From IMG/VR virus record IMGVR_UViG_3300042898_000364, positions 1 to 41,391 of that record: a stretch of DNA of 41,391 nucleotides; one strand, written 5' to 3'. The notes beneath the pieces are model-generated. The model worked only from the letters and a program-made list of their open reading frames with translations. It had not been told where the DNA came from and did no database searches. This document shows, in pieces, positions 21,301 to 28,700 of this stretch. Positions within the stretch are counted from its first letter, which is position 1; each line of letters starts with the position of its first letter. The DNA comes from a virus. The translations under genes and the position numbers were made by a program.

Positions 21301-24300
21301 GTAATCTGTGTCACGGAAGAAGCCAGGAACAACCTCATACTCTTTAATAGGAATTATATTGCTTAATTTTAAGTTATTGTAGACACGCAATTCAAATTCC
21401 AAAGATACTTGATCTCTAAAATCAGATAGCAGTCCAGTAGTAGTATTATAATCACCGTATAATTTAGTGTATGACCCGTCATGCCCTCTAATAAAATATG
21501 TAGGAGTATTGTAATTACTATCTAGTATTACTTCAGGAATGTAAGACGGATACAATCCCAACTTAGTTGGAGTATTAGGTACATATGAACCATATGTTTG
21601 GTTGTACTCTTTAACAGTTATACTGTCACCTGGCTGCAAGTCTAAACTAACAGTCAACGATGGTGATGATGTACTGATAGTATAGTCTTGGTCTTTAATC
21701 AATTGTTGAGTTGATGTTAGACCTAACTCAGTGCGAGTCAAATAAACTAACACTCCGTAATAATTAGCAGTAGCATAATCATACACTCTAGACAACGGAT
21801 AGATACTTACATCTAAACTATTTGCAAATGAATAGGTGTTGGATATGTATGCTGCCTTACTAGGCAGCATATCAGACCAAAAGAACGGCTGACTATCAGT
21901 TTTTGATGCAGTCATCTGATCCAATGCATCATCTAACATGGTAGCAGGATCATATCTTTGCTCATAGTCACTATTTTGAATAGTGTATGCCAGTAAGTTT
22001 TTGAATTTTACATATTCTCTGTCATTAAACATTAACGCATTGAACAAGTTGTGTTCTTGTTTGCGTAAGAATGCACCTGGCAATATTAAGCTTGCACTGT
22101 TTTGAATTATCTTGTCACCCCATGGAACTAAGTTTCCAAGATCGCGGAAGTTATTAGATCCAAATACGTCACCCGTAGTATTAGGATTATTAAAGAACAT
22201 ACTCTGATACTGACCACGAATGTCACCAATGTTAGCGACAGTTATGTCAGCGTTCAACGGGTTGTTGTTTAAGTTAATAGGAATTGAATAATATGCAGTT
22301 TTACTTATTTGGTCACTTAACAACAAGATTTGAACAACTGTTTCTATTAATGGATTTGTTGCTAAAACTACAGTAGTAGTGTCTGGACCCACCGTTACGG
22401 TATAATCATCATGATTGGTAATTACGTTATTTACATACACTTCAATCGTAGGCCAAGCGATGCTATCTGCACTAGACTTAGCGATATCACAAACGTATGA
22501 AGTAGTAGGACTCAATGGATCATAATTAAATTCAAAAATTTGATACTGAACACTAGGCGCAACTGCTGTTTGCCAACCCAGTTGACGTTGATACTCTATT
22601 CTATTATTGTATTGGTTCACATAGCCGGTGTTAACTTTTTGTGTGATAGGATCAGTTCCGCTTACATAGTCAAAAGTATCTGCATTTAAGGATACATCAA
22701 AGCTAATATCACCTACATTGTCTATCGCACTGTATTTGATAGGGAATCCTAAAATAGAATCATCTATACCAGCGCCTAAACCATACGCAAATAATTTACA
22801 ACCAATGAATGATGTACCAACATATACATCTGAGTCACCAAAGCTAATGCCATTGGCATCAAATACATCAAATAGAGGTGGCTGATTCAATGTAGTTTTT
22901 TGCTGACCTTCAATCCAATCTAAACCATTGTACCAAAATTCTTTTCCTTGATTGAAGTAACCTCTTAGTGCAACAGTCTGTTGATCAGTGTGAACAATAC
23001 CATCATTGACTTCTGTTAATGTAATCACCGGTATTGAAGATCCGTTTAATACAGAAAATCTAGATACATAAATTTTATTCTTTACAGTCGAATCTGCGTC
23101 TTGTGTGAAAATAATTCTAGCGCCTTCAAACAATGCATAATTGTCGTTAGTAGTGTCTGTGCTAACAAATGATGAATCAGTAGTTGTAGGTATGTATCCA
23201 GAAGAACCTTCATCCCAGCCCACTGTAATTGTTAATGTAGTAGTTCCACTGATTGATAATACTTGAGTGTTTCTTGGCAACTGATTAGTTGAATCAGTTA
23301 TATATTGTCCAACAGTTATTGTTCCATTCACATCGACTGAATCAATAGTCAATATGGTACTTTGCGGAGTCCATTCGAATCCGTAAGTGCCTGGTCCAAT
23401 ATTAGAATTAGGCCCTATTACATCACCGCCTTTAGTACTAGATATTTTGAACTCATTGCCAGAAACGATCTCTGCTACAAAGTAAGTAGCACCGTTAACT
23501 ATTCCTAAACCAGGTGTGATGTTATCAAATACAATTAAATCATCAACTCTAAAACCAGTAGTGCCTGTTGAGGTAGTAAACACATCAGTGCTTGCAGATG
23601 CAGCAGTTAATACTCTGGTCGCAATATAATCAGTGCTTGTGATAGTACCTGTGGATGCAGTATAAACTTCTACATCAGGGTAATAATTCTGCTGGCCAGC
23701 TACCTCAGTAAATGCATCTGTAGTTCGAGTGTCAATAAAGTCGACCGGATTTTTACCTTCAGATCCAGAGTTAAACATCTTTATGTTAGGATAAAATTCT
23801 ATAATAGGTCTTTTTGCTTTATATTCCGATGTTGCATACAGTGTTGCAAGATTTGGATTATTATTATATGTTGCAGTTGCGTTTATAACATCTATGTGGA
23901 ACCAGCGGTTGCTACGTGACCATGCATTTTTGTCAATGCTATTACGAGCAATAGTAATGTAATCAGGTGTCACTGGGATGTATGAATTACCTTCCCATGC
24001 AGCAGAGTCCCAACCTAAAACATCCCATGGCACGTATGTGCTTGCAGTAAAACTTTCAGGTGCTATGAAATTTTCTACCGGTAGTAATTCAATTGCAGTA
24101 CCTACACCTTCTACATAGTATTCACCTGCAAGATAGCTGGTAGGTATAACATCACCTTGGAAAACAACTTTTAGGCCATTGGTAAACACTACTCCGTTAG
24201 TAGAAGTAAACTGAGCTTGTCCCAAGATATCAGTTTCTACATTCAATGTATTTGTAGTATTACTTTCAATTAGACGAATGATACCTGCTTTATTAGAAGA

Positions 24301-25788
24301 GGTTCCGTCTTGGTAGTACAGTATATCTAGAGGAGCACTAATGTATGGGATTAATAAAATAATTCCAGAAGTGTTTCGATAAAAGTTTCTAGCTCCCCAC
24401 TCAGTGCCAAAAGTAGCAGTAATTTTTTCGTTAACTGGAATTTCAGATGATTGTACTAAACGAATAACTTGTTCTGAAGGATCACCTAACAATTGAATAG
24501 TGTAGAAATATTCATTTACATTTGTGTAGTAACCTTGTTCGTATTGACCTTGATTGATAACACCGGTCATTGTGCCTGATGCAGTGGATAATGCTAGAAC
24601 AGAACCATTTGGTGTTGTAGATACAGTGAACTGAGTAGAATTTATAACAGACTCTACATAATAAATTGTGTTTGGTAAGGTAGCAGAGTATGATGCTAAT
24701 CCACCAAAAGGATTACCATTAAAAATGATTGCATTTCCTACGACTAGATCACTAGTGCTATTACATGTGATAGCATAAGTAAATCCATTCGTGTTAGTAA
24801 CACTGATAGTTTTTAATTCAGTTAAATCATTGTTCTCATCGTACGGAGTAAAGTCAAAGAAGTTTGATACATATCCTACTTCGTTTGGAATTCCAGTATT
24901 ATAGAACATTACACGCAGGCCATCAAGCGAGGTTATACCATCTATACCGTTAACCAAATCAGCTACTCTAATACCATTAATTTGTGAAAAGGGTAAATTT
25001 GAGACTAGGCTTACTGTATTGTTACCTGGAAAATTATATTCGTCTTGTGCGTCTTTAGGAGGAACAGTGAAGGTGACGATACCTTGCGTTGCGCCGTTGT
25101 TGTTCACCCCTAATATTTCACGAGTTTGCAAATTGGGTTGAGTTGGACTAAATCCTGTTACGCCCGGTTCACCTTGAATCCAGAATTGAGAGTCTTGATT
25201 TACGGCGAATGAATATGTACCACCTCGCAATAAAGTTAGTGTGGGGTTTGTGCTACCTAAGCTGTCCGCAGAAGTTAATGGAACAATGTTGTAACCATTA
25301 GGTAAGTCATATACTGCGTAATCATTACTGTAAAAAACAGTTTCACTTGTTACCGTGACATTTTCAGGACCTTCTGGAATCCAGTAGTACTGATTAAAGT
25401 TAATAATCTTATCTAAATTTGTAAAGGAGTCCCATGAATAAAATTCACTGTTGAACAATCTATTATTATTGTTCGTCACACCACCTTCAAGTTTAAGTGC
25501 ATCAATAATACCTGGATAACTTATAAAGTCTTTAGCAACAGATTCGTTTGTTTTTGTAAAGACAACGCCTGGATCTAATTGATAATCTCGGCGAACCTTG
25601 GTAGGTTCAGTTACATAGTAATCCTTAGCATTAATACCGTAACCAAACTTAGTTCCTATATAACCCTCGATCTTTTTCGTTTCTGGTTGCGCCACTACTT
25701 GATCTAGTGTCGCCGCTAAAAACTGAGCGTTAGTTTTTGTTTGGAAGATTTCCGGTAAAAAATTTAGTGTTCTTATTCTTGATGCCAT
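6313..25788 (-). CDS. Giant baseplate-associated virion protein, 6,491 residues, with two beta-propellers and many beta repeats
   Basis: One uninterrupted frame encodes 6,491 residues. The N-terminus (RIRTLNFLPEIFQT, then PTKVRRDYQLDPGVVF) matches in style a very large structural protein that lies next to gp6 in marine T4-like phages, the place of gp7 in T4. In order it holds a conserved head region (residues 1-150); a GGTYSFAVNQDSQFWIQ beta module near 190; a long conserved mixed region (about 1,200-2,300, with LVPWGDKI and GYRPRDYMALADL); an FG-GAP-like propeller (about 2,470-3,190); a second conserved core (3,260-3,760, with LARPRQSFFLDRF and EIKPYHVVIKEFL); TRGVNGTT and GYxxxP segments; a cluster of FCCH-like repeats (4,150-4,930); an Asp-box propeller (about 5,040-5,440); more FCCH-like repeats (5,630-6,220); and a GLQRGTNGT end module. 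It probably forms baseplate-attached arms and contacts the host surface. Its ribosome site is weak. The identity as a virion protein is firm; equivalence to gp7 is inferred from position. Confidence 0.85.
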   Translation of the reverse strand: MASRIRTLNFLPEIFQTKTNAQFLAATLDQVVAQPETKKIEGYIGTKFGYGINAKDYYVTEPTKVRRDYQLDPGVVFTKTNESVAKDFISYPGIIDALKLEGGVTNNNNRLFNSEFYSWDSFTNLDKIINFNQYYWIPEGPENVTVTSETVFYSNDYAVYDLPNGYNIVPLTSADSLGSTNPTLTLLRGGTYSFAVNQDSQFWIQGEPGVTGFSPTQPNLQTREILGVNNNGATQGIVTFTVPPKDAQDEYNFPGNNTVSLVSNLPFSQINGIRVADLVNGIDGITSLDGLRVMFYNTGIPNEVGYVSNFFDFTPYDENNDLTELKTISVTNTNGFTYAITCNSTSDLVVGNAIIFNGNPFGGLASYSATLPNTIYYVESVINSTQFTVSTTPNGSVLALSTASGTMTGVINQGQYEQGYYTNVNEYFYTIQLLGDPSEQVIRLVQSSEIPVNEKITATFGTEWGARNFYRNTSGIILLIPYISAPLDILYYQDGTSSNKAGIIRLIESNTTNTLNVETDILGQAQFTSTNGVVFTNGLKVVFQGDVIPTSYLAGEYYVEGVGTAIELLPVENFIAPESFTASTYVPWDVLGWDSAAWEGNSYIPVTPDYITIARNSIDKNAWSRSNRWFHIDVINATATYNNNPNLATLYATSEYKAKRPIIEFYPNIKMFNSGSEGKNPVDFIDTRTTDAFTEVAGQQNYYPDVEVYTASTGTITSTDYIATRVLTAASASTDVFTTSTGTTGFRVDDLIVFDNITPGLGIVNGATYFVAEIVSGNEFKISSTKGGDVIGPNSNIGPGTYGFEWTPQSTILTIDSVDVNGTITVGQYITDSTNQLPRNTQVLSISGTTTLTITVGWDEGSSGYIPTTTDSSFVSTDTTNDNYALFEGARIIFTQDADSTVKNKIYVSRFSVLNGSSIPVITLTEVNDGIVHTDQQTVALRGYFNQGKEFWYNGLDWIEGQQKTTLNQPPLFDVFDANGISFGDSDVYVGTSFIGCKLFAYGLGAGIDDSILGFPIKYSAIDNVGDISFDVSLNADTFDYVSGTDPITQKVNTGYVNQYNNRIEYQRQLGWQTAVAPSVQYQIFEFNYDPLSPTTSYVCDIAKSSADSIAWPTIEVYVNNVITNHDDYTVTVGPDTTTVVLATNPLIETVVQILLLSDQISKTAYYSIPINLNNNPLNADITVANIGDIRGQYQSMFFNNPNTTGDVFGSNNFRDLGNLVPWGDKIIQNSASLILPGAFLRKQEHNLFNALMFNDREYVKFKNLLAYTIQNSDYEQRYDPATMLDDALDQMTASKTDSQPFFWSDMLPSKAAYISNTYSFANSLDVSIYPLSRVYDYATANYYGVLVYLTRTELGLTSTQQLIKDQDYTISTSSPSLTVSLDLQPGDSITVKEYNQTYGSYVPNTPTKLGLYPSYIPEVILDSNYNTPTYFIRGHDGSYTKLYGDYNTTTGLLSDFRDQVSLEFELRVYNNLKLSNIIPIKEYEVVPGFFRDTDYTYAEWLEIYSNNFLNWVGQNRLNYKTQFYNAGNNFTWNYFQSGNAIDKGVISQGYWRGIYQYFYDTTTPNTTPWEMLGFTEMPTWWTNRYGPAPYTSDNLVLWTDLAEGIDWNNGDPVVIPQAVRPGLLEIIPVNSAGNLLPPIDSVVGSYNQKLFQRDWKVGDGAPVEFSYRRSSSYPFDLMRILALTKPAEFFNLGVNVDNYKYNEEFNQYLVNNRSHLRMSDIDVYGTGTPVTSYINWVVDYEKQIGIPATANITEMINNTDVRLVYRLAGFSDKTLLKFYVEKGTPNSINASLLIPDESYSVLLYDNQPFNRIIYSGVIIQKASTGGYTVYGNSQTFAYFKTLKPKFGGKYDTIEIEDLSVRVTPDHYATEQIIPYNTTYYTVQEVAQFLADYGAYLTSLGMKFDDMENEIEINWGQMIAEFMYWSQTGWASGSIVTLNPSAKKLTIDKDSNIVQPLTLQQSNFILNQNLYPIQLNDMSVVREGTNFSVVALNAGDVLSYGQFNLSNFEHGIVFDNITLFGDIIYNLTTGLRQNRIALRGTKSADWNGTVNASGFIYNQDNIKEWSRTTKYTKGEIVKYKNKYWVATKVIQASELFKEEDWKRTDYDSIQKGLLPNSSTRSYESSLYYDVDQANLEKDADLLSFSLIGYRPRDYMALADLTDITQVNVYKNMIKNKGTLNAASAFKGANLPQGGIDYEIFENWAIKAGEFGGVLNNNFIEFRVNEKSMTGNPAVVGLTQGIYNQGVQQEVPLYSLFNYGRAVSNVNVLPTTSAENISPVFPNAGYVNYNDVKMSAFFYSQLGVAVDKSGSIVPIQEFFVRDYVWLANYLEQWQVYTPVSMGQVISARNNLNETVTITFNKPHNLKQYQPFAIVNFDPVIDGYYLATIVIDQNRVLVNKVLDTSIKTITGQGVAMKFTSQRVATPSEIADLPLTEAEFRKNTVWVDTDASGSWGVYRKNINYTLENQVTKASSQSLGSAVAISSQLGYMISDADVGQVYRYTFNELNNVYELVQTITGNVTFGSTISYAGDLYAIAETTGVSRSVKLYQLQSTTTSDDLVLVQTIPYAAGATTWGTAIAISKDQDWIYISDIDNDTVHAYQRSNILTTAGNFETSQTYVINSIGTTDFTTLGATSNDVGTVFIASGLGTGTGIATKITYTASATIDGDALGLTNPGDRFGYSIATEYNSNKIIIGTPYKDEGTIDKWGHTYVFQRLCQNIEIQYNTTAPSTQTLQLAWTPAATQYIVTDTNSVGNVITLAVGLNVSTDLDKPIMFIGAGFAGTDITTSTVYYVSTISGSNITIKETRESTTDVALSTVAGMTNASAYLQNDTLFVSRNGTLVQDNNYAVIGDTLIYTDSLNAGDIINVNGNEITLFQDISPDEIPQTGAQFGISVTTNTTASEILIGAPFQLSTQTTEGVVYRYTDPGAAYGMYVGVNDCNVTTTRKILINGFLTFIPAGNAEVVANAINSSNITNVAATSIDGKLVIFLIDNNLAPVNQKLCLGITDTATLGELGIVVFDMTQEITCPRDGGPTQFGTVVKFNEYGSFVVSAPVGTRYSATTFDFIDDENQDNDTLFDNNTTSWIDESPNFGAVYMFDYITQYNESLLNPGKFVYAQSVNSPNLVYTPFNSYDQATDVTTSNQPRYGTALDFNNYGVIVGTPGDVGDTTGSEYAGSATVYNNSTGVKDWALYRYSAPVVDINKIFNVQLFSAETNETLINMDYIDPLQGKILGAARENIDIVSNVDPAYYNNGESVTGGLVWGADHVGLVWLNTKNMRYVNYHQNDDVAYNSQYWGTLFPGSDVAVYSWVASTVLPGEYRGPGTPLNVNSYSIQYVINASGALSPVYYFWARNTNTIFTDNDKTLADSIIASYVENPKASGISYFSPILPSVYGLYNSGDYINANDSVLHIGFATGTNDDVSHEQFNLIRSGFPSDFLPGVPSTTNSIPDSLYDRLLDSLCGVDETGAVVPNPYLPKAVQTGILARPRQSFFLDRFTALKNYLQYANSVIYQFPITEVRQSSFLTSTGEFYDTADYWEFVNWWATGYDDNTKSALQVPIYADLSTLSVAVGTIVTVSTNISGQAETYIYESNGIWRRIGLENGTIRFKSSLWDYESVRLGYGDNFFDTDTYDVYPSEETRKIVRALNEQIYTDDLLVYRNRSLILLFEYIQSETTESQNYLPWLNKTSFIDVAHTIRELRPIEVFQSDNQDFLAGYMNEIKPYHVVIKEFLFKYTGEEFYAGNITDFDLPAKYDRSQNQFITPQLVYANSNGVNQFTPDNPIWEEQEYSQWFENHGLALTGEPAAQMTTLASYISLNTKSFVVDNAQGFPINGVITIGTEQIGYSSVDRALNVLTGLTRGVNGTTVSEHIPGANISMNLPAVLLLDGGRGYTEPPKVTAYIDPILYPAPTRPAVLTAVMNLDSALRVDVVDPGQGYAVLPKIIIDAAIVVPFSSADVNTFSNTVQVYAPLLQTGDLIQYKVGADSTAIGGLENNQWYYINVLETVPSVVVGFYDNYADCINDHDRLPLFNAGTGSSHTINLGARASAITSALPIRENDIVLRFDRTTYNSQVIEWLSGRYYGAFYAGTYSNSESVASSSITLQSTQPPIADILASAQGVAFEIIDLRNDRVLTYSSFIRYVHSTYASNDVVRLALQDDGSGNPNASGGTNGFYIGMPIKFTGDIGNSGLVNEQVYYVNSIVNQTDFTLSNDPTGTPMLSLSNWTVGPAGLECFVGEVIDTAVITVNYPGILNVTATQAVTNKLTVPLNVTGTGGTAGFYINLPIFFTGTDSNLAQNGVFGGIVENEVYYVTTVVDDQTFTMSETQNPQTFNVTATVASTDTIVIDGDTTRLSVNEQIIFNTMVIAGTKTSTFGNLVSGTTYYVASIVSPSTFQVSTTINGPAVALSDVSVASNTSALLTSQKDTVALITATGSDMVVNVSLPVSPGQVNGQLFTLYETSEQYPNEFGTNGNLITRGVAALIGERTSGIDGLPVDVNAIVMTNFNPGDTVALQLTNIYVNMPIEISEDLFFTNILVPGTTYYVVDKGTIEIEVTNTSSSTNELTCDTTEMLFADMPILFSGSGIGGAEIDVEYWIKEIVSDTRFTITNTPGGLELTLSTASGLMTGTGLPYIKVAGNLGDPAEYPGDSQQSASITAANPAVITVANAPENGTTVIFRNGTVPSGMSLGTTYYVRNANSTTFNVSLTASGALINTSSGSLSTSTMVITTETTVDQTPLTVPQFDVSYILGGYRALISSTGTGYAVDNTIVISGADIGGTTPLNDLTLTVNAIDSDGEITSVICNGTTAGASSQYYLKVISPTEFELYQNALMTVPVSGLALPYVGITETTVISLDSGTDELTLTDASGFELNDAVVFTGNLTPTVGVITEGQTYYITSIIGNDITVSAEPGGADINITTSIASNFTIAKSGSFALLPEPFIFNQSIVKYNGRVYVCVISNNDKEFVFGKWELLTSGDRRLNAMDRVFGYYQPTDNMPGKDLSQLFEGVIYPNSTYLGNAFAPDDQYPIDTVLQDQAFYPTAVDIHAIVWDGIHYLAAADTPDYSSVLSSLTGEEWEIRKLANTPINTTDMIYAGGYYIMTSNNPATPIFRSEDGVTWTTNGYFTPYGSVPYDTTTYDFTALSISALNLNSVGYRNNLWVAVGDGIVSSDDTYIWRQRYTFSNPLLTNVLYGVNGIDVTSFTGFVAVGKGQQLDYSTGVGITIDVNIIVTSTDGITWNQIPAVSSKGFYGVTHNGTSIVTVGEDGVIYISNNGANWLGVNEVTVISANDVSNELNVTSTAGFIVGAAVEFSSSFNAFTAGTTYYVVTIVSSTQLQLSTTPSGSPVTLTAGAPSTTTYMYAPRTTSLVDVKYANGAYVAVGDHGLIKVSTNGYAWAPHTSGTIENLNGVEFNADTSEWIVVGDNNTILISTDNGINWTSSSVFAPQATFYDVQGAEFTYGYGPEELVPGVVTDNITMTVATRPGTNWDETIYAHVGYNVVSVEYTPESGTQTTYNFDIGNLYDIQTPAQIAVYIINGTTGLSTAVYQTLDYTINWINYTITLNTPLTFSPVADKLRIDVYEVGNGNQLVKASTKTDPIRTNTSTGWNEIYVNCNYSGQIYDGSGIIRPDTNPVDAEATETDSTNNSILCANVEDFVLNMPITFQGNVFGGIQEDTVYYVKTISSVTSRITVSTTINAGTGTAGPTLALTDDTGFMNVIIKVGYGEVWTAPIIYHNGNKLLIGTTSTVTRTKASNNAVTTNTTGGMVVGERIVFGDTMFGGILLPQTTYYVQSIIDTNEFTVAATSGGPVITLTNATGGAEFITNDYAFGIADNGISASIIFASNSYDNATDYISYTLFGETTPQQYGYTIPEVQVIEADGSSTYELDNYVGDDNPNNAIVEVNGLRLINTTDYTIDDNTNEITFTSAPTSGDTIAVTTFNNTERQYLNTQYGITGVTVANIIDINNSIVPFSAITNCSASNGTTEVITCVSTTGFVVGQTIQFKGATTFGGIAIDGTVYYVRAVLSPTTFTIQNESGTIINLTTGSGLVVAYVGGQQAVRVTTGTAHNLASGDLVRIDGTVGSVQLNNNTYYVHVINSIQVDLYLDQPYSSGLTAVNYPVTAISSYVSGGYIWENNSYVIETLEVTATTNDPILGNYLTVSSTVPLIIGTPVVFTGTVFGGVAVDTTYYIKEIVSATEFSITATRNGSDVILSTDTGSMFVTQWEQDNVDRLWVTVNGYRVPSSELKLNANNEISILTVISALDEVTITSMMPSATPNEEVFLINVNQSGAGVAYRANTQTRTWLTEPLSNTDTVMYVDDVTRLTDVVTQSETVPAAVDGYFYIGLDVDKRLISNVTVYNATTGQTIASSNYEVIIVNLSPVLKITSGAYITVGNQLTITVLEGNLLYINGEQIKFSSVDLANNTISGLQRGTNGTGGQFFIPQYSEVYGLLSNNQMSIVDYQETWNSDVYNTVDGDPLQISVTESATFLRGDVN
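7120..8900 (-). repeat. C-proximal cluster of FCCH-like beta repeats in the giant protein
   Basis: Four related units of about 75-85 residues lie here, each with the pattern of a Gly/Met-x-P/I entry, V/I-x-F-x-G/D, x-F-G-G-I/V, then T-x-YYV/I-x-x-I/V-x-S-x-T-x-F/I-T-V/I and a final LTT/LST-TG. The clearest are near 8,800 (FQGNVFGGIQEDTVYYVKTI), 8,480 (FGDTMFGGILLPQTTYYVQ), 7,770 (TFGGIAIDGTVYYVR) and 7,260 (FTGTVFGGVAVDTTYYIKE). They resemble what databases label the E1 FCCH domain in phage structural proteins. They are probably small beta-barrel spacers. Confidence 0.65.
9470..10670 (-). other. Asp-box (sialidase/BNR-type) seven-bladed beta-propeller inside the giant protein
   Basis: Seven Asp-box-type motifs ending in tryptophan occur in order: SSLTGEEW (Trp 5073), RSEDGVTW, SSDDTYIW, TSTDGITW, ISNNGANW, VSTNGYAW and STDNGINW (Trp 5433). 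Between them recur strands such as WVAVGDG, FVAVGKG, YVAVGDH and WIVVGDN. Spacing is about 43-60 residues except between boxes five and six, where about 75 extra residues are inserted. Asp-box propellers are found in sialidases, photosystem assembly factor Ycf48 and secreted lectins. The first and third boxes are degenerate, so the blade count is approximate. No catalytic set is evident, so glycan or protein binding is more likely than hydrolysis. Confidence 0.65.
9720..9960 (-). repeat. FCCH-like module inserted within the Asp-box propeller
   Basis: About 80 residues running from VTVISANDVSNELNVTSTAG through TTYYVVTIVSSTQLQLSTT interrupt the propeller between its fifth and sixth Asp boxes. 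The unit matches the repeat family seen elsewhere in the same protein. Strong propeller strands resume right after it (VDVKYANGAYVAVGDH), so it reads as an insertion into a blade or an inter-blade loop. Confidence 0.6.
10990..13370 (-). repeat. Central cluster of FCCH-like beta repeats in the giant protein
   Basis: Roughly seven to eight diverged units of about 75-90 residues follow each other, recognisable by a YYV (YYVNSIV, YYVTTVV, YYVASIV, YYVVDKG, YWIKEIV, YYVRNAN, YYITSII) followed by a short strand such as FTLS, FTMS, FQVS or FTIT and a terminal LS/LT-rich strand. Lengths vary and several units have extra loops. Some share near-identical DNA, which points to duplication or recombination within the gene. 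They are likely spacers that lengthen an arm. Confidence 0.6.
16215..18375 (-). other. FG-GAP (integrin-alpha-like) beta-propeller with insertions, inside the giant protein
   Basis: Seven successive blade-like units follow the x-F/Y/W-G-x-x-I/V ... I/V-I/V-G/S-x-P ... G-x-V/A-Y-x-F/Y pattern: GYMISDADVGQVYRYTF, FGSTISYAGDLYAIAET, WGTAIAISKDQDWIYISD, FGYSIATEYNSNKIIIGTP, FGISVTTNTTASEILIGAP, FGTVVKFNEYGSFVVSAP and YGTALDFNNYGVIVGTP. Extra beta modules are inserted after the third unit (GTTDFTTLGATSNDVGTVFI), the fourth (an FCCH-like unit with STVYYVSTI) and the fifth. FG-GAP propellers usually bind proteins or glycans outside cells. Residues are about 2,470-3,190. The blade count is by eye. 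Confidence 0.6.
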
Positions 25789-25799
25789 AATAATATTAC

Positions 25800-28700
25800 T
25801 TATGCAATTTGTAATTCAGCTGGTGTGAGGGCAGCGATAACCAATACGTCATTCGCTGTAGCAGCATTGACGAAAATTTCATACGGGGCGCATTTTATTT
25901 CATATAAGTCTCCGAATTTCATAGTAGGGTCATTGGGTACCAGTACCGCGGAACTAATATATTCTCCAACTTGATCGTGCAGATACGCACTCAATTCACT
26001 GAAGTAGAATGTATCACCAAAGTTCCAATTGTTAATCTCAAAGTAGGCGTTCATTGCTGTTAATACTGCACTGCGAATTTCGCTGTCACTAGCATTAGTG
26101 CTCGATGCCTTAATCACTTTGATTGTAGCCCTTAAGTTAGCAGATGCTTTAGGACCAAATAACGGTTTAAACACTACGCTGTTTAGAACCATGCTGTCAG
26201 ATAACATCTTATAATTGTTTAATTCACCGTATTCTTCACTCAACTGATTAATAGTTGGTTTAGGTGGCAGGGGTACAGTATTAGATGTGTCTTGTATATA
26301 GTTTTGATATTGAGTATAGTAACTTTGAGTGACTACATACAAATCAATAATGTTAGTTGTTGCAGGATCAATTCGAGTTGTGTTGTTGCTGTTGTGGCGA
26401 TACTGGAACTGTAATCCTTGGCGACCCGGCTTAGTAGAATATTGCGGCTGTTCTTCTAAGATGTAAAATGGTGTGTTTACCGTATTGTCCTGTACTGTTT
26501 TCCAAAAGGTAGTTTCGCCAAATGCATAGAACAATTGTCCAAGTGGATACTCATATTTAGCTACCTCAATTTGAGTCTTTGTTTGGTACTGAACAACATC
26601 TGATGTAGGGACTATTTGATATCTGGATAAATTAATAGCATCTTCAACTAGTTCAAAGAATACATAGATACCTGCGTTTGCTCCACCAGTGGTGTATCCG
26701 GTAACTGTTTGGAAGAAGTCTGGATTGACAATTAATCCACGATTGTTAATATCATTACTTGCAACTTCAACTTCAAAGTCATTGATGTAGCCGTCGCTCT
26801 CTACCGTTTGCCCAACTATGTTTACAGTAATAGGCTTAGACAACGGTGAGTTGCTGTTTGGTTGTGTGTTAGTTGCCAATACATTAATAAAATCTTGAAG
26901 AATCTTTCCACTTAGCGGGTCATACACTAACTTGTTACGCTCAAAGCTGAAACGAGTATCTTCTACGCTACCAAAATAGTAACGCAATGAGCGATATGTA
27001 GCAATGTATCTTCCATTTACATATTGGAAGTTTACGAACCAATTAACATCATCATATTGTTTGATGCTCCAACGGTCTTGTGCAATAGTTAATGAGTTAT
27101 TGAAAACCAAACTAAAGTTTTGCTGTAGTTCCATACGAATAATACACTCTTGTACGATTTCGTTAGACAATGAATTGTCGAATGCAGGAAGAACAGTTGT
27201 TAGAATTGCGCCTTCAGGTACATAGCCATTCAATGTTACAGGGCCTGTACCATTAGCAAAGTTACCTTGACCGTTATTGTAGCCATCACCTATTACTGCC
27301 AACACTGTTGTCCAAATATATGTTTGATTGCTAGGGCCGGGTATACCTGACACTAAACGATTGTTTGCGTCAAAGTAGAATCCGCTAGGTGCAACAAACT
27401 TAACTAATGCACCTGCGGTAATATACTTTACATTGTTAGTAGAGTAAGTACCAATTGGTACTGGAAGCTCACTGCCGTCAGTGATGTTAAAAAAGTAACC
27501 TGTCAATGAGTTGCCATCAACTGTACTAGCATTCCAATAAACTGTTCCATCGCCTGACGCAGAGTTAATTGAATATTGGGTGAAATTTTGAGTATAGTAT
27601 TGAACTACTCTGTTACTTGACAATACATTGTTTAATGTGTCAGTTAAGAAAGTAATAATATTACCAACAGTATTAATTGTCAATGATTCAAAACCATTAG
27701 TATCATTTTGCCACAATGCCCCGTCAGTTGCGAAACTGTTTAGGCTTGAATATTTGCCAGTAGGATCTAGCAAGTCTAAGTTCTTACTAACACCGATACT
27801 TGAACGATTGATCGCTTTACTCTTGATAATAGAACTGTATAATGTGTATGGGAAGTTGTTATAGTCTTCCCCGTTAACCATACGATTTTGAGTATAATAT
27901 CTAGTCGGGGCTCGTTGCTTAATTTGTGCTAATGGTTCTCTTACTTGTGCGTTTGACACTGGCAATTGTAATTCTAAACCTAGTGTCAATATTTCAGTTT
28001 TACCTGTACGGTTTATATAACTAATCGAAACAGTTATACCTTGCATCTCAGTTGGATCAATCGTATATGTCAATGCATTGCCTGCACGAACATATGCTCG
28101 ATATGTTCCCACTGGAATCTGACTGAATACCCCGTCACCAAACACATAGCTAACTTGGTCGTTGAATCGTGAGTTCACTGAGAATATAGTTCTGTTACTA
28201 GTTTCAGTTTGTAGATACGCATCAGCATAAATGTTTTCAACTTTGTTCCAAAGAACTCTAGTTCCATTATTAGTGTTCAACTGGTACAACCATGTATCTT
28301 CATTATTGATACCTTCAATGTCGATGTTAACTACTTGGTTAGCGATTTGTTGCTCTAATGTAAAGTCGTAATTCTGCAAGATACCTTGCTTGAAATAGAA
28401 GAAGAAACCTGTATTTGGGCTACCGTAACCTAATTTGTCGTTACGATATAGCATGTTGAATCTTCCGCTGGGTGCCGGTGGAATTTCATACATGTAGTTT
28501 TCATCAACACTGGTCACACTGCAAAGTTCAAAATTCATAGCAATACCATCAACAACCGAAGAGAACGGTACAATCGGTAATGAAGTATTAGGAATTCTCA
28601 TAGTGTATTCACTAGTGGTTACCCCTAATAGGTCTGCGGTGTTACCGGGACGGCCGACTCGCTGAGTGTCAACTAAAGAAGCGTTGATAATAGTATTGAA

